Below, piece after piece: positions 62,817 through 64,000 of a DNA stretch of 64,000 nucleotides. Each line of letters begins with the position of its first letter. Within the stretch, counting starts at the first letter, position 1. The position numbers were made by a program, and so were the translations under genes. The notes beneath the pieces are model-generated. The model did not search any database. It was not told the DNA's origin and saw only the letters and a program-made list of their open reading frames with translations. The DNA comes from a virus, in IMG/VR virus record IMGVR_UViG_3300009158_000035, positions 62,001 to 126,000 of that record. The stretch is one strand, 5' to 3'.

Positions 62817-62820
62817 ACAC

Positions 62821-63414
62821 ATGTTCAAAAAAATTGGTATTGCTGGAGCGGGAGGTATCGGATCGAACCTTCTCGCAATATTCTTCGATTATGGCTTCAA
62901 CCGCAAGCAGTTCGACTATGCTAACCTTGAGGTAGACATCTATGATGACGATACGGTGGACCTAAAAAATCTACTGCATCAGAATTTCAAGCTTGAGGAT
63001 GTGGGCCGCTACAAGGTAAGTGTATTAGAGGAGAAGTACGTGGTCAACGGCATCAAGAAACGCATGGCAGCGAAGGACTTTAAAAACTACGACATGATCT
63101 TTAGTTGTGTCGATAGTATGCCCTTCCGTAAGTCGCTCTACGACTATGGCTGGGAAAAAGGTAAAGATAAGCTGTTCTGGGTTGACGGGCGATGCACGAG
63201 CCGTCAGGGTGCACTATTCAACAGCGACCTACCCAAGGAGCAGCTTCAACCGTACGTAGACAGTAGTCAGGAAGAAGGAGGTTGCTTACTAGCTTACGAG
63301 AAAGAACAAAACATCAGTCATACCCTGCCCACAATAGTTGCAGGCATGATGGTGCAGGCCTTTCTTAATAAGCTACGAGGGCAGCAAACCTTCAAGTCAG
63401 TATTCATGGTATAG
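62821..63414 (+). CDS. E1/ThiF-like adenylating enzyme, 197 aa
   Basis: Rossmann-fold activating enzyme. Gly-rich loop GIAGAGGIGSNLL (G9, G11, G12, G14), ATP-site block DIYDDDTVDLKNLLHQNF with NLLHQ at 50-54 (Arg of the usual NLxRQ is His), K65 in RYKVSV, D98 in FSCVDSMPF. Possible catalytic Cys C125 in GRCTSRQ or C155 in EEGGCLLAY. Zn-binding CxxC pairs are absent, and it is shorter than MoeB/ThiF (about 250). Starts at ATG 62821 after a 4-base gap. Its role is inferred as activation of the C-terminus of some protein or peptide. Confidence 0.75.
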   Translation: MFKKIGIAGAGGIGSNLLAIFFDYGFNRKQFDYANLEVDIYDDDTVDLKNLLHQNFKLEDVGRYKVSVLEEKYVVNGIKKRMAAKDFKNYDMIFSCVDSMPFRKSLYDYGWEKGKDKLFWVDGRCTSRQGALFNSDLPKEQLQPYVDSSQEEGGCLLAYEKEQNISHTLPTIVAGMMVQAFLNKLRGQQTFKSVFMV

Positions 63415-63415
63415 T
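63407..63415 (+). promoter_or_regulatory. Extended -10 promoter before the last gene
   Basis: TGG followed by TATAGT (63407-63415), like the TGGTATAAT elements at 32208 and 32892. It overlaps the end of the E1-like gene and leaves a ~45-base A-rich leader before ATG 63466. Confidence 0.4.
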
Positions 63416-63465
63416 ACAAACAATCGCAGTATAGATAAAAACAAAAACAAAACAGACAAATACAT

Positions 63466-64000
63466 ATGGCAATCATCAAACCATCCCTTAGATTCGAAGG
63501 CTCTGAACTCAACCTTGGTGCAGCTTCTTCCCCATACATCAAAGAAGGCGTACGAAAAGCAACATTCAACAAAACAACCAACCAGGAGGGCGCTTACCTG
63601 TATTTCCTGCCTGCATACAAAGCAGACGATAGCGGCAACGGTGTATGGTTCAAAAAGATCAACATCCGCGACAACTTCGGCGCGAACTTCAAAGAAAAAT
63701 ACTATGTAGCGAACAGGGCACAAGACCCTGCAGAGTATTTCGCGAACAACTTCAGGATTCTTTATCCTGACGACGCTCGTGTTACTGATGTAGAGAGCAA
63801 CGGCAAGAAGTTCAAAAAATACCCCCTCTGTGGGCGTATTGCTGAGCGCGTAGTCTACAATGTAGCTTTTGCGCAAAACCTAGCTACAGGTGCCCATGTA
63901 CTAGATCTGCCGCTCCGTAACGGTGCAGACGGATTGATGAGCTGGCTTGACGGCAAGGACATCAACGGCAATCCTCGTCAACCTATCAACGACCATGAAC
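63466..64000 (+). CDS. Probable single-stranded DNA-binding protein, 3' end cut
   Basis: Begins MAIIKPSLRFEGSELNLGAA and runs in frame to the end of the window (178 codons seen). The segment KKINIRDNFGANFKEKYYV followed by NRAQDPAEYFANNFRILYP and YPLCGRIAERVVYNVAF fits the general plan of phage ssDNA-binding proteins of large myoviruses, with a single early Cys. The call is moderate because the zinc or OB details cannot be confirmed and the acidic C-terminal tail lies beyond the window. It has its own promoter and A-rich leader, suggesting high expression, and is close to the replication genes. Confidence 0.5.
   Translation, partial: MAIIKPSLRFEGSELNLGAASSPYIKEGVRKATFNKTTNQEGAYLYFLPAYKADDSGNGVWFKKINIRDNFGANFKEKYYVANRAQDPAEYFANNFRILYPDDARVTDVESNGKKFKKYPLCGRIAERVVYNVAFAQNLATGAHVLDLPLRNGADGLMSWLDGKDINGNPRQPINDHE

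Noticed and set aside
1-64000. CRISPR arrays, insertion sequences, integrase or attachment sites
   Set aside because: No regularly spaced direct repeats, no transposase or recombinase motifs and no terminal inverted repeats were seen on reading the window.

Overview
The window is a contiguous piece of the genome of a large, strictly lytic-looking tailed bacteriophage with a contractile tail (myovirus morphology). The evidence is a tail sheath gene, a tube candidate, a frameshifting tail-assembly chaperone next to a 1047-residue tape measure, gp25-like and J-like baseplate genes, a large terminase and a full phage replication/recombination set. Genes are tightly packed, often overlapping by 1-35 bases, and use the standard genetic code. 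Almost no start codon has a Shine-Dalgarno sequence; starts sit in A/T-rich contexts such as 'taatATG'. This points to a host group that does not depend on Shine-Dalgarno pairing (Bacteroidota or Cyanobacteria are the best known). Genes related to the Ycf46, Ycf35 and DUF2997 families and TATAAT-type promoters lean slightly to cyanobacteria, but the host is not proven.

Layout. (1) 2-32821, plus strand: virion tail and fibre genes in order sheath, tube candidate, spike candidate, chaperone with -1 frameshift, tape measure, hub and baseplate genes with an embedded sigma-factor gene, then a fibre block. The fibre block holds a 2418-residue mosaic adhesin (Ig-like, carboxypeptidase-regulatory-like, Fn3 and NHL-propeller domains) and four shorter proteins sharing its N-terminal domain. 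(2) 32836-34520: an RNA island with a phage-encoded tmRNA, a CAT-anticodon tRNA, a tRNA-like element with a 33-nt anticodon loop, and about 680 nt of dense, gene-free hairpins that may be a large ornate non-coding RNA. (3) 34547-41235: an unknown minus-strand gene, a divergent plus-strand set with an AAA+ ATPase, the minus-strand large terminase, and small basic and AT-hook proteins. (4) 41219-45254: a compact cluster with a Ycf46-like AAA+ ATPase, a Ycf35/DUF1257-like protein and a DUF2997-like protein. (5) 45319-64000: replication and recombination (phosphatase-like protein, SbcD/SbcC-type nuclease, UvsW-like helicase, primase, DnaB-like helicase, UDG-like/PolA fusion polymerase, Gp88-like protein, degenerate exonuclease), a JAMM-peptidase/E1-like pair, and the start of a probable ssDNA-binding protein gene.

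How it fits together: the right part makes and repairs DNA, the terminase and AAA+ genes lie in the middle, and the left part builds the tail and host-binding apparatus. The sigma factor inside the baseplate operon could direct late transcription. The RNA island could support translation (ribosome rescue, a Met- or Ile-type tRNA) late in infection. Promoters are sparse and of two sorts: TTGCGC-N17-TATAAT/TACAAT, and extended -10 TGGTATAAT/TGGTATAGT. Several rho-independent-type hairpins isolate single genes likely to be highly expressed.
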